Source: Hypericibacter adhaerens
GTDB taxonomy: Bacteria; Pseudomonadota; Alphaproteobacteria; Dongiales; Dongiaceae
Direction of reading: 5' to 3'
Length of the DNA stretch: 64,000 bases
Assembly (NCBI RefSeq): GCF_008728835.1
Contig: NZ_CP042582.1
Location: forward strand, 5,067,001 to 5,131,000
Made by a program: the position numbers and the translations under genes. Positions 1 through 7,127 of the stretch are shown here, in pieces. How positions within the stretch are numbered: position 1 is the first letter of the stretch; each line of letters starts with the position of its first letter. Below the pieces are notes generated by a model. The model was given only the letters and a program-made list of their open reading frames with translations. It was not told the DNA's origin and did no database searches.

Positions 1-1
1 C

Positions 2-796
2 GTCTTCTTCTTCGACGAGGCGCACCTGCTCTTCAACGACGCGCCCAAGGCGCTCCTGGAGAAGATCGAGCAGGTGGTGCGGCTGGTCCGCTCCAAGGGC
101 GTGGGCGTCTTCTTCGTGACGCAGAATCCGCTGGACGTGCCGGACACGGTGCTGGGCCAGCTCGGCAACCGCGTGCAGCATGCCTTGCGCGCCTTCACGC
201 CGCGCGACCAGAAGGCGGTGAAGGCGGCGGCCCAGACCTTCCGGCAGAACCCCGCGCTCGACACCGAGAAGACGATCATGGAGCTCGGCGTCGGCGAGGC
301 GCTGGTCTCCTTCCTCGAGCCGGGCGGCACGCCCGCCATCGTCGATCGCGCCTTCATCCTGCCGCCGGGCTCGCGGCTGGGCGCCATCACGCCCGAGGAG
401 CGCCAGCGCGTCATCGCGGCGAGCCCGGTCAAGGGCCGTTACGAGCAGGCGATCGATCGCGAATCCGCCTTCGAGACGCTGCAGGGCCGCAAAGCCGCCG
501 CCGCGCCTCCCGGAAGCTGGCAGCGGCCGACGGACGTGAAAACGACGCGGCAGGCCGAAGCCCGCTCGGGCCCCTGGGGCGGTACGGCGGCGCCCAGTAC
601 GGAACCGGCGCGCCCGGCACCGCAACGCCAGGCGCCGCCGCGTGAAGAGAGAAGCACCTTCGACAAGATCGTCTTCGGCGACGGACGGCGCCAAGGCCTG
701 GCCGAGGCGATGGCCAAGAGTGCCGTGCGCCAGGTCGGCAGCTCGCTCGGCCGCCAGATCCTGCGCGGCGTGCTGGGCTCGATCCTCAAGGGCTAG
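2..796 (+). CDS. HerA-like helicase (DUF853 family), C-terminal part, cut by window edge
   Basis: The reading frame is already open at base 2, so the N-terminal part, including Walker A, lies outside the window. The 264 visible residues begin with a Walker B-type motif (FFDEAHLLF). They continue with the conserved segment on a possible mismatch between device and normal output ([31 protein letters not shown]) in shortened form: [20 protein letters not shown]. The C-terminal stretch is low-complexity and ends in a [19 protein letters not shown] tail typical of DUF853/YjgR proteins. These are HerA/FtsK-type P-loop ATPases of poorly defined cellular role. The family assignment is confident; any specific function is inference. 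Confidence 0.85.
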   Translation, partial: VFFFDEAHLLFNDAPKALLEKIEQVVRLVRSKGVGVFFVTQNPLDVPDTVLGQLGNRVQHALRAFTPRDQKAVKAAAQTFRQNPALDTEKTIMELGVGEALVSFLEPGGTPAIVDRAFILPPGSRLGAITPEERQRVIAASPVKGRYEQAIDRESAFETLQGRKAAAAPPGSWQRPTDVKTTRQAEARSGPWGGTAAPSTEPARPAPQRQAPPREERSTFDKIVFGDGRRQGLAEAMAKSAVRQVGSSLGRQILRGVLGSILKG

Positions 797-897
797 GATC
801 GGCCGCGAACAGCTCTGCCGCACCCGACGCTCGGGGCCAATATCCTTCAGCCGCCTGAATCGCCATCGATCCGGATGAAGCGGAGGAAATCGACATC

Positions 898-1518
898 ATG
901 GCCGACGAGCTCGTCTTCTATACCCATCCCATGTCGCGCGGCCGCATCGCCCGCTGGATGCTCGAGGAGCTGGGCCAGCCTTACCGCACCGAGATCCTGG
1001 ATTATGGCACGAGCATGAAGGCGCCGGACTACCTCGCCATCAACCCGATGGGCAAGGTCCCGGCCATCCGTCATGGCGACACGATCGTGACGGAATGCGC
1101 CGCCATCTGCGCCTATCTCGCCGACGCCTTTCCGCAGGCGGGCCTGGCGCCGCCGCCCGGCGATCGCCAACGTGGACCCTATTACCGCTGGCTGTTCTTC
1201 ACGGCCGGCCCGATCGAGGCGGCCGCGACCAACAAGGCGCTGGGCGTCGCGATCCCCGAGGATCGCCGCCGGATGGTCGGCTACGGCTCCCCCGCCGATG
1301 CGCAGAACGCGTTGGAGACCGCGGTCTCGGGCCGCGATTACATCACCGGCGACCGCTTCTCCGCGGCCGATGTCTATGTCGGCGCCCAGATCGGCTGGGG
1401 CCTGCGCTTCGGCACGCTCGAGAAACGGCCCGCCTTCGAACGCTACTGCGAGCGGCTCAGCCGCCGACCGGCCGCGATGCGGGCGAACGAGATCGACGAC
1501 GCCCTGATGGCGAAATAG
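898..1518 (+). CDS. Glutathione S-transferase family protein
   Basis: A 206-residue protein of normal GST length. The N-terminal thioredoxin-like domain (about residues 1-80) has the cis-proline segment GKVPAIR and a glutathione-contacting TECAAI segment. The C-terminal helical domain contains the conserved DYITGDRFSAADVYVG N-capping region near residue 145. Such cytosolic enzymes conjugate glutathione to electrophiles or act as glutathione-dependent reductases; the substrate cannot be read from sequence. An ATG follows a weak GGAGGAAA-like ribosome site. It stands alone between the helicase and a convergent operon. Confidence 0.88.
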   Translation: MADELVFYTHPMSRGRIARWMLEELGQPYRTEILDYGTSMKAPDYLAINPMGKVPAIRHGDTIVTECAAICAYLADAFPQAGLAPPPGDRQRGPYYRWLFFTAGPIEAAATNKALGVAIPEDRRRMVGYGSPADAQNALETAVSGRDYITGDRFSAADVYVGAQIGWGLRFGTLEKRPAFERYCERLSRRPAAMRANEIDDALMAK

Positions 1519-1526
1519 CCGGCCGC

Positions 1527-2390
1527 TCAGACGGCGCGCTTGTGCCGCTCGATGCAGGTGGCGATGACCTCGTCCATCGGAAGCCGCCACCACTGCTCGG
1601 AGAAGATCTCGACCTCGGCATAGCCGCGATAGCCCGCGGCCTCCACCAGGGCACGGACGGCGGGGATGTCGACGATGCCGTCGCCCATCATGCCGCGATC
1701 GTTCAGGAGATGCCGGGTCGGCACCAGCCAGTCGCAGACATGGAAGGCCTGGAGCCGCCTGGCGCCGGCGCGCGCGATCTGCGCCGCGAGCGCCGGGTCC
1801 CACCAGACATGATAGATGTCGACAGCCACGCCGAGCCCGCGGCTGCCATCGGGATCGAGCGCTTCGCAGAGATCGAGCGCCTGGCCCAGCGTGTTGATGC
1901 AGCCCCGGTCGGCCGCCATCATCGGATGCAGCGGCTCGAGCGCGAGCGGCATCTTCGCTGTTTCGGCGAACTCCAGAAGATACGCGATCTCCTCGGCGAC
2001 CATGGCGCGCGCCGCCGCGATGTCCTTGCCGGGCGCGCTGCCGGGCCGCGAGAATTGCGGCAGCCCGCCCGCCACCAGCACCAGGCAGGGAGCGCCCAGC
2101 ACCGCGGCCTCCTCGACCGCGCGGCGATTGTCGTCGCGGGCCGCCTGGCGATGCGCCGCATCCGCCACCATCATGCCGCCGCGGCAATAGCCGGAGAGCG
2201 CGAGGCCGGCGTCGCGCAGGGCCTTGGCCGAGCGGTCGAGCCCCATCTCCGCCACCTTGTGGCGCCAGGGACAGACCGCCGTCACGCCGTGGCGGGCGCA
2301 GGCCTCGATGATCGCCGCCAGATCGCCCTGCCGGTCGAGCGTGATGGTGTTGATCGAGAGCCAGCGATGCTCGGCCGAGAAATCCCTCAT
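1527..2390 (-). CDS. Sugar phosphate isomerase/epimerase family TIM barrel
   Basis: A 287-residue AP-endonuclease-2-type TIM barrel. Likely metal ligands are visible: Glu in ALEPLHPM, Asp and His in VAVDIYHVWW, His in LQAFHVCDW, and Glu in GYAEVEIFSEQWW. The family includes hydroxypyruvate isomerase, xylose-isomerase-like epimerases and 3-dehydroshikimate dehydratase. It is the last gene of a three-gene minus-strand operon and overlaps the stop of the shikimate-dehydrogenase-like gene by 4 bases (ATGA). That pairing makes a dehydroshikimate-type or keto-sugar substrate possible, but the reaction is inference. Confidence 0.85.
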   Translation of the reverse strand: MRDFSAEHRWLSINTITLDRQGDLAAIIEACARHGVTAVCPWRHKVAEMGLDRSAKALRDAGLALSGYCRGGMMVADAAHRQAARDDNRRAVEEAAVLGAPCLVLVAGGLPQFSRPGSAPGKDIAAARAMVAEEIAYLLEFAETAKMPLALEPLHPMMAADRGCINTLGQALDLCEALDPDGSRGLGVAVDIYHVWWDPALAAQIARAGARRLQAFHVCDWLVPTRHLLNDRGMMGDGIVDIPAVRALVEAAGYRGYAEVEIFSEQWWRLPMDEVIATCIERHKRAV

Positions 2391-3235
2391 CCGGGCGCTC
2401 CGCGCCCCGACGCTTTCGCGGCGGCGCGCGACAGGGCGGCCTCGCTGGTGGCGGATGTCGTCAGAAAGCGGCGAAACAGCTCCACTTGCCCCTGCACCAT
2501 CGCCGTCCCCTCGACGAAGGTTCTGCCGAACCGCTCGGCGTCGCGCCGCAGGCGCGACGGCTGTTCGGCGATCACGATATCGACCACGGCCCCGGCATCC
2601 CGGACGATCCCGGGCGCGAAGGGCGACGGATCGCCCCGATTCATGCCGAGCGGCGTGGCGTTCACCAGAATATCATAACGCGCCTTGCCCGCCACGGCGT
2701 CGCCAAGCACGCAGCCGCGCGCGAGTCGCCGCAGCGCCTGCAGGAAATCTGTCACCTTGCCGGAGTCGCTGTCGATGATAGTCAGCGCGGCGGCGCCGGC
2801 TCCGACGATGCGCGCCGCGATCGCCGTTCCGGCGCCGCCACTGCCCGCCAGCAGAAAACGCCGGCCCGCAAGCTCGAGGCCGGCGGCGCGGACCGCCGCC
2901 TCGAACCCGTGGCCGTCGAAATTGGCGCCGATCCAGGAATCGCCGTCGAAACGGATGCAGTTGGCGGCGCCCAGCAGACGCACGAGCGGGGTGCGGCGGT
3001 CGAGATGGGCGCAGATCCCGCTCTTCAGCGGCGTGGTCACCACCAGTCCCGCGACGTCGCCGCTGCGCCGCAAGGCCTCGACATGGCGGCCGAGCGCGAC
3101 CGGTCCCAGCCGCTTCTTCACCACGCGCAACGCCTGCCCCTCGCGTTCGAACAGGCGGTTGAGCAGGTCCGGCGTGCGGACATGGTCGATCGGCGTGCCG
3201 ATCATCTCGATGCGCCGGCCGCCCGTCTCGCGCAT
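2387..3235 (-). CDS. Shikimate dehydrogenase-like oxidoreductase (AroE/YdiB family)
   Basis: 282 residues. The N-terminal substrate domain has the TTPLKSG segment carrying the catalytic-type lysine and NFDGHGF, equivalent to the NTDGxGF substrate loop with its catalytic aspartate. The NAD(P)-binding domain shows GSGGAGTA, and the late MVQGQVELF glutamine motif is present. The protein is diverged from housekeeping AroE and sits in a catabolic operon between a PmoA-family gene and a TIM-barrel isomerase. It is therefore probably a paralogue acting on shikimate, quinate or a related polyol. The start is chosen 14 bases after the PmoA stop; a later ATG at MIGTPIDHV is an alternative. Confidence 0.82.
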   Translation of the reverse strand: MRETGGRRIEMIGTPIDHVRTPDLLNRLFEREGQALRVVKKRLGPVALGRHVEALRRSGDVAGLVVTTPLKSGICAHLDRRTPLVRLLGAANCIRFDGDSWIGANFDGHGFEAAVRAAGLELAGRRFLLAGSGGAGTAIAARIVGAGAAALTIIDSDSGKVTDFLQALRRLARGCVLGDAVAGKARYDILVNATPLGMNRGDPSPFAPGIVRDAGAVVDIVIAEQPSRLRRDAERFGRTFVEGTAMVQGQVELFRRFLTTSATSEAALSRAAAKASGRGAPG

Positions 3236-3249
3236 CGGCGCCGCTCGGG

Positions 3250-4173
3250 TCAGCGCAGGCCCGCCAGATAGGCCGCGTATCGCTCGGCGATGACAGCCGC
3301 CGGCAGGTCGCCGTCATGCAGGAGCACGCGATAGCGCAAGGTCATGGTCTCGCCCTGCCTGATGTCGCGCTTCTCGAGGCGGAACGGGCCCACCGTGACG
3401 ACGCCCCAATCGGCGACGAACCACCAGGGATCGCGATGGTCGCGCGGATCGGGAAAGAGCGCCAGGCCCGCCCAGTGCCCGCCGCCGACCGGCCCGCAAT
3501 AATGCACCCAGTGCGCGCCGGCGCCGCTGACCGCCGCCCCGCCGCTGGCGCCGCGATCGTTCACGACCCGGCCGCCCGAGGTCACGGCGATCGATTCCGC
3601 GACCCGCAGGTTGAAATAGGCATGGCGCGTCGGTCCCAGCGACAGGTCCCAGGCCGCGGCCGAAAGCGCCGACTCCACATCGATGACATAGGCGCCGCCC
3701 TCGAGCTTCAGATCGAGCCGGCGCCGCTCGCGCGCGGCGAGCCGCCCTTCGGGCGCCGCCCATTCCACCGGCCCGCGCCACTCCATCTCCTGGGTGATGC
3801 GATAGCCGGCAGCGGTCTCCTCGCCCATGGCCTGGGTCTGCAGAATCCGGCCGGGCGCACGGCCCTGGAAGGTCTCGTTGACGTAGAAATTATAGGTGTA
3901 CTGCTCTTTCCGGCCGTCGGCCGCCGGCATCCAGCAATCGACATGGTCCGAGGCGATCCAGCAGGAATTGTGATGCGGATGATCGGCCGGGCATTCCGAG
4001 GTCACGGCGAAGCCCTGCGGCGTATAGACCGGGAAGAGATAGGGCCGGTGATGGCCCTGGGTCAGGCTGAGGACGGGAAGATTGCCACGGCGCAGCGTCC
4101 GCCGCTCGGTCTTGGCCCAGGCCCCCTGCGGCAGGGCGATCGGGTCGTCGGCGAGGATGAAACGATCGGTCAT
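3250..4173 (-). CDS. PmoA family protein (DUF6807)
   Basis: 307 residues. The diagnostic ADHPHHNSCWI segment lies near residue 65, and a second conserved region (GPTRHAYFNLRVAE) lies near 185. PmoA-family proteins were named for proximity to methane monooxygenase genes, but most occur in carbohydrate-utilisation loci and their activity is unknown. The frame stays open upstream, but the ATG at 4173 follows a GGGAG site and the domain begins right there, so the longer form is rejected. It is the first gene of the operon, 48 bases downstream of a palindrome shared with the LacI intergenic region. Confidence 0.8.
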   Translation of the reverse strand: MTDRFILADDPIALPQGAWAKTERRTLRRGNLPVLSLTQGHHRPYLFPVYTPQGFAVTSECPADHPHHNSCWIASDHVDCWMPAADGRKEQYTYNFYVNETFQGRAPGRILQTQAMGEETAAGYRITQEMEWRGPVEWAAPEGRLAARERRRLDLKLEGGAYVIDVESALSAAAWDLSLGPTRHAYFNLRVAESIAVTSGGRVVNDRGASGGAAVSGAGAHWVHYCGPVGGGHWAGLALFPDPRDHRDPWWFVADWGVVTVGPFRLEKRDIRQGETMTLRYRVLLHDGDLPAAVIAERYAAYLAGLR

Positions 4174-4220
4174 GGGGAATCTCCCGAGAGGCTTCTGCCT
4201 AACATGGCACCGGCCGCGCC

Positions 4221-4234
4221 TGCAATCGATTGCG
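4221..4234. promoter_or_regulatory. Candidate LacI-family operator (first copy)
   Basis: The sequence TGCAATCGATTGCG contains a perfect 12-bp palindrome (GCAATCGATTGC) with the central CG step typical of LacI/GalR operators. It lies between the LacI gene and the PmoA gene, 48 bases before the PmoA start. The same 12-bp core recurs at 5416-5427. Sharing between the two flanks of one LacI gene is the evidence for regulator binding. Confidence 0.7.
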
Positions 4235-4259
4235 TAATTCGCCAAGGAGCGTTCGCCCC

Positions 4260-5354
4260 TTATCGTGACCGAGCCTTTCGGCCGGTCGCTCCGCCGTCCG
4301 AAGTGCGTGCCGGCCGCGGCGGCGAGGTCGAGTTGCGCAGGATCAGGCTGGTGTCGAGCGGGTAATGCGTGGCATGCGGCTTGCCGTCGAGGCAGGCCAT
4401 GAGATGCTCGGCGGCACGCCGGCCCATCTCCGCCGCCGGCACCCGGACCGTGGTCAGGCCGCGCCCGAGATGCGAGGCGAAATCCAGATCGTCGAAGCCG
4501 GCGATCGAAAGCTGGCGCGGGACGGCGATGCCGCGCTCCTCGCATTCGATGACGGCGCCGAAGGCGAGAACGTCGCTGCCGCAGATCACCGCCGTCGGCT
4601 TCGGCCGCAGGCCCAGCAGGCGTCGCAGCCCGCCGCGCCCGCCTTCGATGTTGTAAGGCTCCTCCACGATCGCGGCGTCAGGGACCTCGATGCGGCGGGC
4701 GGCCAGCGTCTGGATCACGCCCTCGATGCGATCCTTGACGCGATCGTTGTTGCGGCGAAAGCCGACGATGAGACCGAAATGCCGGTGGCCGAGCTCGAGG
4801 AGGTAGCGGGCGATCTGCGCCGAGGCGGCGCGGTTGTCGAAGCCGACCGAGGGCTGCGCGCTCTTCGGCCGGTAGGTGTAGGTATTGATGAAGGGGATGC
4901 TCTTGCCCGCCAGCAGGGCCATGAGCTCGGGCGCATGGGTATGGCCGACCAGCACCAGTCCTTCGGCGCCGCGCTCCACCAGCAGGCGGGACTGGCGCCA
5001 TTCGCGCTCCATGTCGAAATTCGAGGTCGTCACCAACAGCGAGTAGCCGTTCTCGCCGGCGGCGTTCTGCAGCGCCTCGACCAGCCGGGCATAGATGGCG
5101 TGATCCAGCGTCGGGATGACGGCGCCGATCGTCCGCGTCCGCCGCGACCGGAGCGCGCCCGCCGCGTTGTTGCGCAGATAGCCCAGCTCGGCGACGGCGG
5201 CGTGGATGCGGGCCCGCATCTCCTCGCTGATCATGGCCGGCATGGTCAGCGCGCGCGACACGGTCGATGCCGAGCAGCCGACGCGGCGCGCCACATCGCT
5301 GAGGCGGATCGCGCCGGACCCGCGCTTCTGAGACCGCTTCCTGGCTTTGGGCAT
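4260..5354 (-). CDS. LacI family transcriptional regulator
   Basis: 364 residues. The N-terminal helix-turn-helix is IRLSDVARRVGCSASTVSRAL, split here as IRLSDVARRVGCSA and STVSRAL, followed by the hinge region and a periplasmic-binding-protein-like effector domain with GFDDLDFASHLGRGLTTVRV near the C terminus. The start at 5354 follows AAGGAAGGG; a longer frame to 5453 would run across the operator, so it is rejected. The gene lies between two catabolic arms that share its putative operator. It probably represses both until a sugar-like inducer binds; the inducer is unknown. Confidence 0.93.
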   Translation of the reverse strand: MPKARKRSQKRGSGAIRLSDVARRVGCSASTVSRALTMPAMISEEMRARIHAAVAELGYLRNNAAGALRSRRTRTIGAVIPTLDHAIYARLVEALQNAAGENGYSLLVTTSNFDMEREWRQSRLLVERGAEGLVLVGHTHAPELMALLAGKSIPFINTYTYRPKSAQPSVGFDNRAASAQIARYLLELGHRHFGLIVGFRRNNDRVKDRIEGVIQTLAARRIEVPDAAIVEEPYNIEGGRGGLRRLLGLRPKPTAVICGSDVLAFGAVIECEERGIAVPRQLSIAGFDDLDFASHLGRGLTTVRVPAAEMGRRAAEHLMACLDGKPHATHYPLDTSLILRNSTSPPRPARTSDGGATGRKARSR

Positions 5355-5391
5355 GCCCTTCCTTAGCCATCGCCGGAATCCGGAGTCAAGC

Positions 5392-5420
5392 TTGACAGAG
5401 CCGGCGGCATTTTGTGCAAT
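5392..5420 (+). promoter_or_regulatory. Sigma-70-type promoter of the SDR-FAH-HyuAB arm
   Basis: A perfect -35 hexamer TTGACA (5392-5397) is followed by a 17-base spacer and a -10-like hexamer TGCAAT (5415-5420). Transcription would start near 5427 and run into the SDR gene at 5471. The -10 box is the left half of the operator palindrome, so a bound LacI protein would block RNA polymerase directly. Confidence 0.65.
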
Positions 5421-5428
5421 CGATTGCA
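5415..5428. promoter_or_regulatory. Candidate LacI-family operator (second copy, perfect palindrome)
   Basis: TGCAATCGATTGCA is a perfect 14-bp palindrome. It overlaps the -10 box of the plus-strand promoter and lies 61 bases upstream of the LacI start on the other strand, so it could give both repression of the SDR arm and autoregulation. It matches the site at 4221-4234 in 13 of 14 positions. Confidence 0.75.
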
Positions 5429-5470
5429 GGAATCTCGTTTTGCACTGCAGCAAGCGGCGGACCGGAACTC

Positions 5471-6241
5471 GTGGAACAACGCAGACTGGCGCTCGTCACC
5501 GGATCGCGGCGCGGCATCGGCCGCGCCGCGGCCTTCGCGCTGGCGGAAGCCGGATTCGATGTCGTCATCAACGACCTGGAACGCGACGACGACGCCGAGG
5601 CCACCTTGCGGGGCCTGGCGGACCGGGGGGTGCAATCCCGCTTCATCCTGAGCGATATCGGCGATATCGACGGCCATGCCCCCCTGCTCGACGAGATCTA
5701 CGGAGCGTTCGGCCGCCTCGATTGCCTGGTGAACAATGCCGGCATGATCGCCCAGCGCCGCGGCGATATCCTCGAGGCGAGTCCCGCGGAGCTCGACGGG
5801 CTCTGGCGCATCAATCTGCGCGGCACCTTCTTCCTGACCCAGGCCGCCGCGCGCCGCATGATCGCCGAGAGCCCCGACCGGCCCGGCCGCTCGATCGTGA
5901 CCATCACCTCGGCCAACTCTCTCATGGTCTCGCCGGAGAAGGCCGCCTACTGCATCTCCAAATCGGCGGCCTCCATGGCGGCGCAGCTCTTCGCCGTCCG
6001 GCTGGCCGAGCACGGAATCCCCGTGTTCGAGATCCGGCCCGGCCTCATCACCACCGAGATGTCGGCGCCGGTGCGCGAGCGCTACAGCAAGATGATGGCA
6101 GAGGGGTTGACGCCGATCCGGCGCTGGGGCACGCCCGAAGAGGTCGGCCGGACCGTCGCCAGCCTCGCCACCGGCGCCATCCCCTACAGCATCGGCCAGG
6201 TCGTCAATGTCGACGGCGGCCTGCTGACCTTCCGCCTCTGA
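5471..6241 (+). CDS. SDR family NAD(P)-dependent oxidoreductase
   Basis: A 256-residue classical short-chain dehydrogenase. It has TGSRRGIG cofactor motif near residue 10, NNAG, an active-site ITSANS with serine, YCISK with the catalytic Tyr and Lys, and a C-terminal VVNVDGGLLTF. The GTG start at 5471 is chosen because the frame from the ATG at 5414 would include the operator and promoter -10 box. First gene of the plus-strand arm and followed after 22 bases by an FAH-family gene. An SDR paired with an FAH enzyme is common in non-phosphorylative sugar-acid breakdown, which suggests oxidation of a deoxy-keto sugar acid; this is inference. Confidence 0.9.
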   Translation: MEQRRLALVTGSRRGIGRAAAFALAEAGFDVVINDLERDDDAEATLRGLADRGVQSRFILSDIGDIDGHAPLLDEIYGAFGRLDCLVNNAGMIAQRRGDILEASPAELDGLWRINLRGTFFLTQAAARRMIAESPDRPGRSIVTITSANSLMVSPEKAAYCISKSAASMAAQLFAVRLAEHGIPVFEIRPGLITTEMSAPVRERYSKMMAEGLTPIRRWGTPEEVGRTVASLATGAIPYSIGQVVNVDGGLLTFRL

Positions 6242-6263
6242 ACCGGACGAGAGATCGACGCCC

Positions 6264-7118
6264 ATGAAGCTCGTGAGCTATACGCATAAAGGTCGTTCCT
6301 CCTGGGGTGCTGCCGCCGGCACCGGCCTCGTCGATATGGGCAAGCGCCTGCCCGATCTGCCGTCGCTGCGCAGCGCGCTCGCCGCCAACGCCCAAGGCCG
6401 GATCGCGGCGGCGCTCAAGGGCGCCACGGCCGACCTGCCGCTGAGCGAGGCCAGGCTGCTGCCGCCGATCCCGGATCCGGAGAAGGTCATCTGCTTCGGC
6501 AACAATTACCGGGAGCATGTGCTGGAGGCGGGCGGCAAGATTCCCGAGCACCCGTCGCTCTTCGTCCGGCTCGCCAACACGCTGGTGGGTCACGAGGCGC
6601 CGATCATCGTGCCCCGCGTCTCCTCCGATCTCGATTACGAGACCGAGCTGGCGCTGGTGATCGGAAAGCCGGGCCGCCATATCCCGGCGGCGAAGGCCTT
6701 CGACCATATCGCCGGCTATACCTGTTTCCATGATGCGTCGGTCCGGGATTTCCAGCTCCTTCATTCGCTCGATGCGGGCAAGAACTTCATCGGCACCGGG
6801 CCCTGCGGCCCCTGGATCGTGACGCGCGACGAGATCCCGAACCCGGGCAACCTCACTCTCCGCACCCGCCTCAACGGGACCCTGCTGCAGAACGGAAACA
6901 CGAGCGAGCTTATCTTCGATATCCCGGCGATGATCGCCTATATCTCCTCCTTCACGCCGCTCGCGCCCGGCGACATCATCGCCACCGGCACGCCCAGCGG
7001 CGTCGGCTTCACCCGCAAGCCGCCGATCTGGCTCAAGCCCGGCGATGTGGTGGAGATCGAGGTCGAGGGCATCGGCATCCTGCGCAATCCGGTGCGCGCG
7101 GAAGGCGACGAGGGCTAG
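6264..7118 (+). CDS. Fumarylacetoacetate hydrolase (FAH) family protein
   Basis: 284 residues, the usual length for the FAHD/2-keto-3-deoxy-acid hydrolase-isomerase group. The metal site is visible as DYETELALVIGK, with acidic ligands also expected around SLFVR; the IATGTPSGVGF loop near residue 245 is diagnostic. Members cleave or isomerise 2,4-diketo acids such as 2,4-diketo-3-deoxy-L-rhamnonate, or homocatechuate intermediates. It follows the SDR gene closely and precedes hyuA by 9 bases, so it is co-transcribed. The exact substrate is not readable. Confidence 0.9.
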   Translation: MKLVSYTHKGRSSWGAAAGTGLVDMGKRLPDLPSLRSALAANAQGRIAAALKGATADLPLSEARLLPPIPDPEKVICFGNNYREHVLEAGGKIPEHPSLFVRLANTLVGHEAPIIVPRVSSDLDYETELALVIGKPGRHIPAAKAFDHIAGYTCFHDASVRDFQLLHSLDAGKNFIGTGPCGPWIVTRDEIPNPGNLTLRTRLNGTLLQNGNTSELIFDIPAMIAYISSFTPLAPGDIIATGTPSGVGFTRKPPIWLKPGDVVEIEVEGIGILRNPVRAEGDEG

Positions 7119-7127
7119 GCTCGGGCC

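Noticed and set aside
4174-4545. N-terminal extension of the PmoA-family gene
   Set aside because: It would run through the operator and into the LacI coding region, and its Arg/Pro-rich translation does not match the family.
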